29,046 nt of DNA from HGM04593 sp964485215 (GTDB lineage Bacteria > Bacteroidota > Bacteroidia > Bacteroidales > Bacteroidaceae). The stretch is taken from NCBI GenBank assembly GCA_964485215.1, contig CAZAIM010000013.1, positions 1 through 29,046 of the forward strand. The letters run 5' to 3'. Below are positions 15,382 to 24,420 of the stretch, piece after piece (the first letter of the stretch is position 1; each line of letters starts with the position of its first letter). Below the pieces are notes generated by a model that saw only the letters and a program-made list of their open reading frames with translations, made no database searches and was not told where the DNA came from. Position numbers and translations under genes: made by a program.

Positions 15382-16946
15382 TGAAGACCCAGAAGATAGA
15401 GATTAAGGACTTCCGGCAGACGATGACAGAGCAGCGTACCAACGGAATGGATTTTCTCCGGGAAATGATTGGAATGGACTGGGGCGAAGAGGGTTTGGGC
15501 GCAATTTATATCCTTGAAAACAGCAACACACACGAGGTCAAGGAATTCCGTGTGCACACGGCTAACCGCGAAAAGCCACAGATACCTACAGTAAGCGACA
15601 TTTGGGCCATTGCCGAAATGTATGAGCGCGAGGTATACGATTTCTATGGCATTGAGTTCACCGGTCACCCCGACATGCGCCGTCTCTATCTGCGCAACGA
15701 CTGGGTAGGATTCCCTTTGCGCAAGGACTACAACCCCGATGAGACCTTAAACCCGATACGCCTTGAAGGAGAAAAGAATGAGGATGTCAACCGCGAATAT
15801 GAAATAGAGGAGGCGAAGCATATGGCCGAGATGGTAGAGAAACTGAAGATTCTGCACTACGACCAGTTTGTCATAAATATTGGGCCACAACACCCAGCTA
15901 CACACGGAGTATTGCGTTTCCGTCTCTCTCTCGAGGGTGAAATCGTGCGCAAGGTAGACATACATTGCGGATATATTCACCGTGGCATTGAGAAACTGTG
16001 CGAAAGCAGAACCTACCCGCAAACACTCGCGTTCACCGACCGTCTCGACTACCTTAGTGCGCACCAGAACCGCCACGCGCTCTGCATGTGCATAGAGAAA
16101 GCTATGGGAATAGAGCTTACAGAACGTGTACAATATATAAGGACGATAATGGATGAGCTGCAGCGAATAGATTCGCATCTGCTTATGTTCTCCTGCATGG
16201 CAATGGATATGGGTGCCATAACTACATTCATCTACGGTTTCCGTGAAAGGGAAAAGATTCTCGACATCATGGAGGAGGTCACAGGTGGAAGGCTTATTCA
16301 GAATTATAACATAATCGGCGGTGTCCAGGCCGATATTACAGCGCACTTCGCAGCAAGAGTAAAGGAATACTGCAACGAACAGAAACGGAGGCTGAAGGAA
16401 TATTATGATGTGTTTGTCGACAATGTAATATTCAGGAACCGTGCCATAGGTGTAGGCGTGCTCTCGCGCGAGGATGCAATATCATTCGGTGCAACAGGCG
16501 GAACCGGACGAGCTTCGGGATGGGCGTGCGATGTACGCAAGCGTCACCCATATGCACTGTATGACAAGGTCGATTTCAAGGAGATTATACACACTGGGGG
16601 TGATTGCTACGACCGTCTTCTTGTACGCCTTGAAGAGATTTCAGAGTCTATAGGCATCATTGAACAGCTAATTGACAACATACCCGAGGGTGAATACAAG
16701 ACAAAGACAAAACCAATAATAAGACTGCCCGAAGGCGAGTTCAGCGCATCTGTCGAAGGTTCGCGCGGCGAATTCGGGGTATTCATCGAGAGTCACGGCG
16801 ACAAGGTGCCATACAGGCTAAAGTTCCGTCCTATGGGCCTGCCGCTCATCGCTGCTGCACAAAAGATTATGAAAGGGTATAAGGTTGCCGATATGATTGC
16901 CATCGGCGCATCCCTCGACTATGTCATACCCGATATTGACCGATAA
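15378..16946 (+). CDS. nuoCD: Fused complex I subunit C/D
   Basis: The 522-aa protein joins NuoC (30-kDa subunit, residues about 1-135, with VSDIWAIAEMYEREVYDFYGIEFTGHPDMRRL split over 91-122) to NuoD (49-kDa subunit, about 155-522). NuoD begins VINIGPQHPATHGVLRF, which carries the quinone-site histidine loop, and continues with HCGYIHRGIEKL and DRLDYLSAHQNRHAL. It ends in the conserved VIPDIDR. The NuoD part forms the quinone cavity with NuoB. NuoC-NuoD fusions occur in several lineages, including enterics and Bacteroidota. It is directly followed by nuoH: no nuoE, nuoF or nuoG lies between, 12 nt separating the two genes. Confidence 0.96.
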   Translation: MMKTQKIEIKDFRQTMTEQRTNGMDFLREMIGMDWGEEGLGAIYILENSNTHEVKEFRVHTANREKPQIPTVSDIWAIAEMYEREVYDFYGIEFTGHPDMRRLYLRNDWVGFPLRKDYNPDETLNPIRLEGEKNEDVNREYEIEEAKHMAEMVEKLKILHYDQFVINIGPQHPATHGVLRFRLSLEGEIVRKVDIHCGYIHRGIEKLCESRTYPQTLAFTDRLDYLSAHQNRHALCMCIEKAMGIELTERVQYIRTIMDELQRIDSHLLMFSCMAMDMGAITTFIYGFREREKILDIMEEVTGGRLIQNYNIIGGVQADITAHFAARVKEYCNEQKRRLKEYYDVFVDNVIFRNRAIGVGVLSREDAISFGATGGTGRASGWACDVRKRHPYALYDKVDFKEIIHTGGDCYDRLLVRLEEISESIGIIEQLIDNIPEGEYKTKTKPIIRLPEGEFSASVEGSRGEFGVFIESHGDKVPYRLKFRPMGLPLIAAAQKIMKGYKVADMIAIGASLDYVIPDIDR

Positions 16947-16958
16947 AAAGAGGAAAAA

Positions 16959-18035
16959 ATGTTTGATTTCACATCTATAACCACAGCCATTGACAGCTAC
17001 CTGCATTCAGTGCTTCCTGCACCGGCAGCAACGCTTGTGGAGTGCGCCATAATTGCCCTGTGCGCCATTGCCGCATATCTTGTCTTTGCCATAATAATGA
17101 TATTCATGGAGCGCAAGGTATGCGCAGCATTCCAATGCCGTATAGGCCCTAACAGGGTAGGCTACAAAGGACTGCTACAAGTATTTGCCGATGTATTCAA
17201 GATGATTTTCAAGGAGATTATCGAAATAAGGAATTCCGACCGTGCACTATATAACCTTGCACCATTCCTTGTGGTAATGAGTTCTATAATAACATTCTGC
17301 TGTCTTCCATTTGCCGAGGGACTTCAAGTTCTCGACTTCAACATCGGCGTTTTCTTCATAATGGCAGCCTCATCGTTCGGAGTACTCGGCATATTGCTGG
17401 CCGGCTGGAGCAGCAACAACAAGTTCTCGATGATTGGAGCCATCAGAAGCGGCGGACAGATGATCAGCTACGAACTGTCTATGGGACTAAGCCTGCTGAC
17501 ACTTGTCGTGCTGAGTGGCACTATGCAGATAAGCGACATCGTTGCGACACAGCAAGAGGGATGGTTCATTATGAGAGGGCACATCCCTGCCATAATAGCA
17601 TTCATAATATATATTATTGCAGGCAATGCGGAGACAAACCGTGCACCGTTTGACCTTCCTGAGGCCGAGTCGGAACTTACAGCCGGCTTCCACACAGAAT
17701 ATTCCGGAATGGGATTCGGACTTTTCTATGTTGCCGAATTTATGAACATGTTCATCATTGCAGGCATTGCATCTACGATATTCCTGGGTGGATGGGCACC
17801 ATTGTATATTCCCGGGCTTGACGGTTTCAACGAGATAATGACCTGGATTCCGGGATTAGTATGGTTCTTCGCCAAGACCTTCTTTGTAATTTGGCTGCTT
17901 ATGTGGATAAGGTGGACATTCCCACGCCTTAGAATTGACCAGGTTCTTATACTGGAATGGAAATACCTTGTTCCGATAGGACTGCTGAACTTGCTTATAA
18001 TGACCATATGCGTGGTAATGGGCTGGACACTATAA
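16959..18035 (+). CDS. nuoH: Complex I subunit H
   Basis: This 358-aa membrane subunit has about eight helices and forms the quinone tunnel and the start of the charged axis. Conserved loops are MERKVCAAFQCRIGPNRVG in the first cytoplasmic loop and AETNRAPFDLPEAESELTAGF in the loop that contacts NuoB/NuoD, followed by EYSGMGFGLFYVAE. The C-terminal WIRWTFPRLRIDQ is also typical. A ribosome binding site (AAAGAGGA) precedes the ATG by a few bases. It is 12 nt after nuoCD and 6 nt before nuoI, so it is co-transcribed. Confidence 0.97.
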   Translation: MFDFTSITTAIDSYLHSVLPAPAATLVECAIIALCAIAAYLVFAIIMIFMERKVCAAFQCRIGPNRVGYKGLLQVFADVFKMIFKEIIEIRNSDRALYNLAPFLVVMSSIITFCCLPFAEGLQVLDFNIGVFFIMAASSFGVLGILLAGWSSNNKFSMIGAIRSGGQMISYELSMGLSLLTLVVLSGTMQISDIVATQQEGWFIMRGHIPAIIAFIIYIIAGNAETNRAPFDLPEAESELTAGFHTEYSGMGFGLFYVAEFMNMFIIAGIASTIFLGGWAPLYIPGLDGFNEIMTWIPGLVWFFAKTFFVIWLLMWIRWTFPRLRIDQVLILEWKYLVPIGLLNLLIMTICVVMGWTL

Positions 18036-18041
18036 ATTTGG

Positions 18042-18497
18042 ATGAATATGAGTTTTTTGAAAGATACATACATTGGCAAGATTCTCACAACTGTAAAATC
18101 CCTTTTGACGGGAATGAAGGTTACATTGCGTGAATTCTTCAGGAAAAAGAAGACTGAGTGCTATCCCGAAAACCGCAAGACACTTCATATTTCGGAGCGT
18201 CACCGGGCAATACTGCGCATGCCCCACGACGAACAGGGCAACAATAAGTGCATTGCCTGCGGATTGTGCCAACAGGCTTGTCCCAACGGTACAATAGCCA
18301 TTACAACAGGAAGCATTATTGACCAGGAGAGCGGCAAGAGCAAGAAGGTGCTGATTGAGTACCGCTACGACCTTGGGTCCTGCATGTTCTGCCAGTTGTG
18401 CGTGAATGCCTGCCCTAAAGGTGCAATTGAGTTCACCAATGAATTCGAGAATGCAGTCTTTGACCGCAGCAAATTGATAATGAAGCTAAACAAATAG
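18042..18497 (+). CDS. nuoI: Complex I subunit I, two [4Fe-4S] clusters
   Basis: This 151-aa ferredoxin-like subunit carries clusters N6a and N6b. Two CxxCxxCxxxCP motifs are complete: Cys70/73/76/80 (CIACGLCQQACP) and Cys114/117/120/124 (CMFCQLCVNACP). The N-terminal amphipathic stretch (residues about 1-35) anchors it on the membrane arm. In complexes lacking NuoEFG, NuoI is the natural entry point for electrons from an alternative donor such as ferredoxin; that is an inference here. An ATG at 18048 is a possible alternative start. Confidence 0.96.
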   Translation: MNMSFLKDTYIGKILTTVKSLLTGMKVTLREFFRKKKTECYPENRKTLHISERHRAILRMPHDEQGNNKCIACGLCQQACPNGTIAITTGSIIDQESGKSKKVLIEYRYDLGSCMFCQLCVNACPKGAIEFTNEFENAVFDRSKLIMKLNK

Positions 18498-18502
18498 TCC
18501 TT

Positions 18503-19006
18503 ATGGAGATAAACACTGTAATATTTGCAGGTCTTGCTCTCGTCATGATTGTTTCAGCACTGTTTGCCGTCACATCGAGCAAGATTATGCGCGCCACAAC
18601 CCTGCTGCTGTTTGTGCTTTTCGGAACAGCCGGGCTATACTTCATACTGCACTACACATTCCTTGGTGCAGTGCAGGTAACCGTATATGCCGGCGGAATT
18701 GTAGTGCTGTTCATATTTGCCGTGCTGCTGATTGGCAAAGGCAGTGTCGACGTTACCCAAACCTCACTGAGACGTTACCTTGCAGGAATGGCGGTCGCAC
18801 TGACTGGAATGGCCATTACAATATACCTCATAACAGGCAGCGACCTGCAAACACTCAATTTCAATGCCGACGGCGTGGAGATGAAAGAACTTGGAACGGC
18901 ACTCATGGGAACAGAAAAATATAATTTCATACTCCCCTTTGAGGCAATGAGCGTACTGCTGCTTGCCTGCACTGTTGGAGCCATAATGATTGCACGAAAA
19001 AAATAA
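18503..19006 (+). CDS. nuoJ: Complex I subunit J
   Basis: The 167-aa membrane protein has five predicted helices. The family's third helix, YAGGIVVLF at 62-70, with the glycine pair that forms the pi-bulge used in conformational coupling, is conserved. The region after the fourth helix is a short polar loop (about 112-137) before the final helix. It is 5 nt from both neighbours, nuoI and nuoK, so it is tightly co-transcribed. Confidence 0.95.
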   Translation: MEINTVIFAGLALVMIVSALFAVTSSKIMRATTLLLFVLFGTAGLYFILHYTFLGAVQVTVYAGGIVVLFIFAVLLIGKGSVDVTQTSLRRYLAGMAVALTGMAITIYLITGSDLQTLNFNADGVEMKELGTALMGTEKYNFILPFEAMSVLLLACTVGAIMIARKK

Positions 19007-19011
19007 CAGAT

Positions 19012-19323
19012 ATGAATATACCTGCAGAATACCTACTGATACTATCGGCAGTACTCTTCTTCATTGGAGTATTCGGTTTTTTCACCAGGCGGAACCTCGT
19101 GTCGCTGCTGATAAGCACCGAGCTGATGCTCAATGCCGTGGATATTAACTTCGCCGTTTTCAACGCATACTCACACCCCGAGCATCTCGAAGGTTATATA
19201 TTCTCGCTTTTCGGGATTGGAGTGGCAGCAGCAGAAACTGCTGTGGCTATAGCCATTATAATCAATGTATACCGTAATTTCCACTCGATACACATCAAGA
19301 GATTGAAGAACCTAAAGCACTAA
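19012..19323 (+). CDS. nuoK: Complex I subunit K (MrpC-like)
   Basis: This 103-aa three-helix subunit has both membrane glutamates of the proton path: Glu37 in LISTELMLNAV and Glu75 in GVAAAETAVAIAI, matching E. coli Glu36 and Glu72. The basic C-terminal tail (HIKRLKNLKH) faces the cytoplasm. Length and spacing (5 nt before nuoL) are normal for the operon. Confidence 0.96.
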   Translation: MNIPAEYLLILSAVLFFIGVFGFFTRRNLVSLLISTELMLNAVDINFAVFNAYSHPEHLEGYIFSLFGIGVAAAETAVAIAIIINVYRNFHSIHIKRLKNLKH

Positions 19324-19328
19324 AGGAT

Positions 19329-21254
19329 ATGGGATTCACCATTTTTATACTAATATTGCCGCTCTTGAGTTTTCTGCTCCTTGGGCTAGCCGGCAAAAAA
19401 ATGCCGCACAGGGTTGCCGGCACAATCGGCACACTGTCTTTGGCAGTCGTGACCGTGCTCTCATTCTATGCTGCTGTAAAATACTTCGGAGCCGGGCGCA
19501 ACGCATGCGGAGTATTTGCAGAGATTATGCCATACAATATAACCTGGTTACCGCTTGGTGACACCCTTAGCATTGACATGGGCATTCTTCTAAGCCCAAT
19601 TTCAGTGATGATGCTGGTTGTAATATCGACTGTGAGCCTGATGGTGCACATATATTCGTTGGGGTATATGAAAGGAGAGAAAGGTTTTCAACGCTACTAT
19701 GCCTTCCTTTCACTCTTCACGTTCTCTATGCTCGGACTTGTTGTCGCAACCAATATTTTCCAAATGTATGTATTCTGGGAACTTGTCGGCGTATCATCAT
19801 ACCTGCTCATTGGGTTCTATTATACCAAGCCTGCAGCCATTGCAGCCTCTAAAAAGGCATTCATTGTCACACGTTTTGCCGACCTGTTCTTCCTTATCGG
19901 AATACTTATCTACGGATACTATACCGGCACATTCTCATTCACTCCCGAAACTACGGTGCTTGCAGCAGCTGGCGTAACATTGCCTGTTGCATTGCTGCTT
20001 ATGTTCATTGGAGGAGCCGGAAAGAGTGCGATGTTCCCGTTACATATATGGCTGCCCGATGCGATGGAGGGTCCTACCCCGGTTTCGGCACTCATTCATG
20101 CAGCTACGATGGTTGTTGCAGGAGTTTTCCTTGTTGCACGTCTTTTCCCGCTATTCATCGGATATGCCCCCGAGGTACTTCACCTGATAGCATATGCAGG
20201 TGCTTTCACGGCATTGTATGCAGCAATTGTCGCCTGTGCGCAGACTGACATAAAACGGGTTCTTGCCTTCTCTACAATATCTCAGATTGCGTTTATGATG
20301 GTTGCACTCGGAGTGTGTACCGGGGATGAGCCGCACAACGGCGGACTTGGATATATGGCATCTATGTTCCACCTGTTCACCCACGCAATGTTCAAGGGAC
20401 TGCTGTTCCTTGGTGCCGGAGCAATAATACACGCTGTGCACAGCAACGAGAAGAGCCGTATGGGAGGACTTCGCAAATATATGCCGATTACACACATCAC
20501 CTTCCTCATCGCCTGTCTTGCAATAGCCGGAATACCGCCATTCAGCGGTTTTTTCAGCAAGGATGAGATTCTTGCGGCCTGCTATTCCTACTCCGATATT
20601 ATGGGGGTGTTCATGAGCCTTGTAGCAGCACTCACGGCATTTTATATGTTCCGTCTCTATTACCTGATTTTCTGGGGCAAGAGCCACTATGAAGAGAGGC
20701 TTGCTGAATACAGTGCCGGCATATGCGACGAAAAGCCGCACAAGCCCCACGAAGCACCGGCCAAGATGACTGTGCCGTTAATCATTCTTGCAGCAATAAC
20801 CTGTATTGCAGGTTTCATTCCATTCGGCAAGTTCATAAGCTGCAACGGTGAGGAATACACAATACACATCGACACAGGCATTGCAAGTGTGAGCGTACTC
20901 CTGGCTATTGCAGGGATTGCATTGGCTACGGTTATGTACAAGAACGGCAACAGCAGACTGACAAGAAAAATAAACTGGATGCTGCATAACCCCATAAAGG
21001 CAGCCTATCACAGGTTCTACCTCGACGAGGTATGGCTGTTCATAACAAAAAGAATAATATTCAATGGTATAAGCCGTCCGATAGCCTGGTTCGACCGCCA
21101 TGTAGTCGACGGTTCGCTCGACCTGCTTGCCAAAGCAACGCAGAAAGCAGGAACGCTTATTCGCCCATTGCAGGGAGGCAACCTGCAGACATACAGCATT
21201 TGGTTTCTTGGAGGTGTACTGATGATTACGTTTATACTGTTCTTTCTGGCATAA
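19329..21254 (+). CDS. nuoL: Complex I antiporter-like subunit L
   Basis: This 641-aa distal pump subunit has about 14 antiporter helices plus the C-terminal lateral helix and its final anchor. Key residues are in place: Glu151 in FWELVGVSSYLLIGF (E. coli Glu144) and Lys232 in GGAGKSAMFPLHIWLPDAMEGPTPVS (E. coli Lys229), along with the HAATMV helix. The segment AGIPPFSGFFSKDEI is the family's helix 12 motif. The region after residue about 530 (RLTRKINWMLHNPIKAAYHRFYLDEVW) leads into the lateral helix. The overlapping antisense open frames are shadows. Confidence 0.96.
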   Translation: MGFTIFILILPLLSFLLLGLAGKKMPHRVAGTIGTLSLAVVTVLSFYAAVKYFGAGRNACGVFAEIMPYNITWLPLGDTLSIDMGILLSPISVMMLVVISTVSLMVHIYSLGYMKGEKGFQRYYAFLSLFTFSMLGLVVATNIFQMYVFWELVGVSSYLLIGFYYTKPAAIAASKKAFIVTRFADLFFLIGILIYGYYTGTFSFTPETTVLAAAGVTLPVALLLMFIGGAGKSAMFPLHIWLPDAMEGPTPVSALIHAATMVVAGVFLVARLFPLFIGYAPEVLHLIAYAGAFTALYAAIVACAQTDIKRVLAFSTISQIAFMMVALGVCTGDEPHNGGLGYMASMFHLFTHAMFKGLLFLGAGAIIHAVHSNEKSRMGGLRKYMPITHITFLIACLAIAGIPPFSGFFSKDEILAACYSYSDIMGVFMSLVAALTAFYMFRLYYLIFWGKSHYEERLAEYSAGICDEKPHKPHEAPAKMTVPLIILAAITCIAGFIPFGKFISCNGEEYTIHIDTGIASVSVLLAIAGIALATVMYKNGNSRLTRKINWMLHNPIKAAYHRFYLDEVWLFITKRIIFNGISRPIAWFDRHVVDGSLDLLAKATQKAGTLIRPLQGGNLQTYSIWFLGGVLMITFILFFLA

Positions 21255-21283
21255 ATAACAATAGAAAATAAGGAGAAAACAAG

Positions 21284-22765
21284 ATGAATATACTTATTCT
21301 GTTTGTAATAATACCATTACTGATGTTGCCCGCTCTATGGGGCAGCCGCAGTTTGCGACAGACACGCGCGGTAATGGTTACCGGCTCGACCCTGCTGCTT
21401 CTGCTGTCGGTTTACCTTGTCATTGACTTTATATCGCTACGTGGTGCCGGAGAGAGTGCACCTATGCTGTACACGGCATCGGCAACCTGGTTCGAACCGC
21501 TCAACATATGCTTTTCCGTAGGTGTCGACGGCATATCGGTAGCTATGCTACTTCTCTCTTCAATAATTGTGTTCACAGGAACATTTGCTTCATGGAGAAT
21601 AAAGCCTATGACAAAGGAGTTCTTCCTATGGTATACCCTTCTGTCATTGGGTGTATACGGTTTCTTCATATCGACAGACCTCTTTACGATGTTCCTCTTC
21701 TATGAGACAGCCCTGATACCTATGTATCTGCTTATTGGCGTCTGGGGCAGCGGGCGCAAGGAGTATTCTGCAATGAAGCTGACACTTATGCTTATGGGTG
21801 GCTCGGCATTCCTGCTGATGGGTATTCTCGGTATCTATTTCGGCAGTGGTGCAACAACAATGAACATACACGAGATTGCAGCAATGAACAATATTCCGGC
21901 ACAGATGCAGTATATTTTCTTCCCGCTGACCTTCATTGGATTCGGAGTGCTTGGTGCACTATTCCCGTTCCACACCTGGAGCCCCGACGGACACGCCTGC
22001 GCACCGACATCGGTTTCTATGCTGCACGCCGGAGTGCTTATGAAGCTTGGCGGATACGGCTGTTTCCGCATTGCAATGTATCTGCTACCGCAGGCCGCAG
22101 AGGAACTCTCCTGGATATTTATCATACTCACTACAATAAGCGTTGTTTATGGTGCCCTGAGTGCTGTCAGCCAGACCGACCTGAAATATATTAATGCCTA
22201 CTCTTCCGTGTCGCACTGCGGACTGGTTCTCTTCGCTATACTTATGATGAACAGGACTGCCTGTACCGGTGCAGTCCTACAGATGCTCTCGCATGGACTG
22301 ATGACGGCACTTTTCTTCGCACTTATCGGTATGATTTACGGCCGCACGCACACACGCGATATAAGGCAGATGCGTGGCCTTATGAAGATTATGCCGTTCC
22401 TGGCCGTGGGATATGTCATTGCCGGACTTGCAAATCTGGGGTTGCCGGGATTCAGCGGTTTCGTTGCCGAAATGACGGTGTTTGTGGGAGCGTTCGGCAT
22501 CGATGACACATTCCATCGCGTTGTAACCATAATAGCCTGCACAAGCATTGTGATTACAGCCGTGTACATATTGCGTGTGGTTGGCCGCATACTCTACGGA
22601 GAGCCTGAGAATGAAGAGCATAAGAAACTTACAGATGCTACCTGGGACGAACGTTTCACGGTCGTATGCCTTATTATATGTATTGCAGCACTGGGCATTG
22701 CTCCGATGTGGATGAGTGACCTCATCGGAAGTGGTGTGGACAGTGTTCTCGCCAACATTCACTGA
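21284..22765 (+). CDS. nuoM: Complex I antiporter-like subunit M
   Basis: This 493-aa membrane subunit is the middle antiporter-like pump. The helix-5 glutamate Glu141 (LFYETALIPMYLLIG; E. coli Glu144) and the helix-8 lysine Lys254 (GVLMKLGGYG; E. coli Lys265) are present. The helix-7 lysine that corresponds to E. coli Lys234, seven residues before the conserved His of PFHTWSPDGH, is Leu223 in the sequence IGFGVLGALFPFH. NuoL and NuoN in this operon keep theirs (GKSAMFP, GFKISLVP). The remaining motifs (HAGVLMK, GLPGFSGFVAE) are standard. An AAGGAG ribosome binding site lies in the 29-nt gap after nuoL. Confidence 0.95.
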   Translation: MNILILFVIIPLLMLPALWGSRSLRQTRAVMVTGSTLLLLLSVYLVIDFISLRGAGESAPMLYTASATWFEPLNICFSVGVDGISVAMLLLSSIIVFTGTFASWRIKPMTKEFFLWYTLLSLGVYGFFISTDLFTMFLFYETALIPMYLLIGVWGSGRKEYSAMKLTLMLMGGSAFLLMGILGIYFGSGATTMNIHEIAAMNNIPAQMQYIFFPLTFIGFGVLGALFPFHTWSPDGHACAPTSVSMLHAGVLMKLGGYGCFRIAMYLLPQAAEELSWIFIILTTISVVYGALSAVSQTDLKYINAYSSVSHCGLVLFAILMMNRTACTGAVLQMLSHGLMTALFFALIGMIYGRTHTRDIRQMRGLMKIMPFLAVGYVIAGLANLGLPGFSGFVAEMTVFVGAFGIDDTFHRVVTIIACTSIVITAVYILRVVGRILYGEPENEEHKKLTDATWDERFTVVCLIICIAALGIAPMWMSDLIGSGVDSVLANIH

Positions 22766-22836
22766 TAAGGAGTTTCCCACCTGTTTCCATTTCTATAAGA
22801 AAAATATTCACATAAACAAAAACAGCTTATTAGGAT

Positions 22837-24261
22837 ATGAACTATATACAGTTTTTCGCGATGCGCCCTGAGGTATGCCTGCTGAGTGTATACCTTGTTA
22901 TATTCCTGTATGACCTTATTGCTGTGGGCAGTCTCAGACGATTGTTCCACCCGTTGGCCTGCATACTCACCGTTGCACTTGCAATGATTACCCTCAGTGA
23001 CCGTTCGCAGTTCACGCTCTTTGGCGGAATGTACGAGAGCAACGCAATGATAGTATTTGTAAAGAGTGTTCTTGCATTCGGAGGACTGTTGGTTATCATG
23101 CAATCACACAAGTGGCTGAGGAGCGAGAACACATATTACAAACAGGGAGAGTTCTACGTTCTGTTGCTAAGCACGCTATTGGGAATGTATTTTATGATAA
23201 GCGCACGCCACTTCCTGCTGCTGTTCATAGGCATTGAACTTGCGTCCCTCCCACTAGCCTGCCTTGTTGCATTTGACAAATATCGCCACAATTCGGCTGA
23301 AGCCGGAATAAAATACATCCTTACGTCAATGTTCGCTTCGGCCATAATGCTCTACGGAATATCGTTTCTCTATGGAACCACTGGCACTCTCTACTTCGGT
23401 GATATGGCGGGAGAGATAACAGGAACACCACTACAGGTGTTTGCATTGGTGATGTTCTTTGCAGGAATGGGGTTCAAGATTTCTCTAGTGCCTTTCCATT
23501 TCTGGACAGCCGACAGTTACCAAGGTGCACCTACCAGCGTTACGGCTTACCTATCTGTAGTTTCAAAGGGAGCGGCTGTGTTCACCCTCTTCATTGTGCT
23601 GACTAAGGTTTTTGCACCAATGGTTAGAGAGTGGAACATCATTATATACCTTACAACCGTAGCAAGCATCACCATTGCAAACCTGATGGCCATAAAGCAA
23701 CAGGATTTGAAACGGTTTATGGCATTCAGCAGCATATCCCAGGCCGGATACATAATGCTCGCCGTAATCGGTGGCAACGCAACAGGAATGGCCTCTATGG
23801 TATTTTACCTGATTGTATATATGGTTGCAAACATGGCGGTTTTTGCGATTATCGAGACTGTTGAGTGGCAAACAGGAGACCCCGTGAGGAGAACAACACT
23901 GAACGGATTCTACAAAAGCAATCCGAGACTTACGCTTATTATGACCCTCGCCCTCTTCTCGCTTGCAGGAATACCGCCATTTGCAGGTTTCTTCAGCAAA
24001 TTCTTTGTATTTATGAATGCATTCGGGGCCGGTGCCTGGATTGTGGTTTTCATAGCACTCATAAACACCGTAATATCGCTATACTACTACCTGCTCATTG
24101 TAAAGGCAATGTATATGCAGGAGAATGATATGCCTGTAAGACGTATCAAGTGCGACTCATACACGCGCATCAGCCTTACAATATGTACAATCGGCATAGT
24201 GCTGCTTGGAGTATGCAGTTTCGTTTATTCGGGAATAGACAGTATTTCGTTTGGAATGTAA
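22837..24261 (+). CDS. nuoN: Complex I antiporter-like subunit N
   Basis: This 474-aa membrane subunit is the pump nearest the quinone module. Its proton-path residues are conserved: Glu134 in FIGIELASLPL, Lys214 in GMGFKISLVPFHFW and Lys244 in VVSKGAAVF, matching E. coli NuoN Glu133, Lys217 and Lys247. AGIPPFAGFFSKFFVF is the helix-12 motif. It is last in the operon and separated from nuoM by 71 nt, the longest gap in the cluster; no terminator is visible in that gap, only an AT-rich run before the ATG. A strong palindrome begins 4 nt after the stop. Confidence 0.95.
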   Translation: MNYIQFFAMRPEVCLLSVYLVIFLYDLIAVGSLRRLFHPLACILTVALAMITLSDRSQFTLFGGMYESNAMIVFVKSVLAFGGLLVIMQSHKWLRSENTYYKQGEFYVLLLSTLLGMYFMISARHFLLLFIGIELASLPLACLVAFDKYRHNSAEAGIKYILTSMFASAIMLYGISFLYGTTGTLYFGDMAGEITGTPLQVFALVMFFAGMGFKISLVPFHFWTADSYQGAPTSVTAYLSVVSKGAAVFTLFIVLTKVFAPMVREWNIIIYLTTVASITIANLMAIKQQDLKRFMAFSSISQAGYIMLAVIGGNATGMASMVFYLIVYMVANMAVFAIIETVEWQTGDPVRRTTLNGFYKSNPRLTLIMTLALFSLAGIPPFAGFFSKFFVFMNAFGAGAWIVVFIALINTVISLYYYLLIVKAMYMQENDMPVRRIKCDSYTRISLTICTIGIVLLGVCSFVYSGIDSISFGM

Positions 24262-24265
24262 AGAC

Positions 24266-24301
24266 ACAACAAGTGCAGCGGCGCGCCGCTGCACTTGTTG
24301 T
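24266..24301. terminator. 36-bp perfect palindrome after nuoN
   Basis: Positions 24266-24301 form a perfect inverted repeat centred on GGCGCGCC at 24283/24284, starting 4 nt after the nuoN stop. It would fold into a very stable hairpin, but neither strand has a T-run after it (TATAGCTTAT on plus, GTCTTTACAT on minus). It most likely ends or protects the nuo transcript 3' end; canonical intrinsic termination is uncertain. Confidence 0.65.
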
Positions 24302-24373
24302 ATAGCTTATATGAATGCCGTATCAATTAACAAAATTTCGCTACGCGCGTTATACTTTTAAAAGCATTATTAC

Positions 24374-24381
24374 TATCTTCG
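24374..24381 (+). promoter_or_regulatory. Possible metY promoter -7 element
   Basis: TATCTTCG at 24374-24381 matches TAnnTTTG with one mismatch and sits 39 nt before the start codon, giving a leader of about 33 nt. No good -33 TTTG is seen. The short leader leaves no room for a SAM riboswitch. Confidence 0.4.
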
Positions 24382-24420
24382 CGACATATTTGCAGTAAAC
24401 AAACCACAAATGATAAAAAT

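Noticed and set aside
24388..24420. SAM riboswitch upstream of metY
   Set aside because: The leader after the likely promoter is only about 33 nt, too short for a known SAM aptamer.
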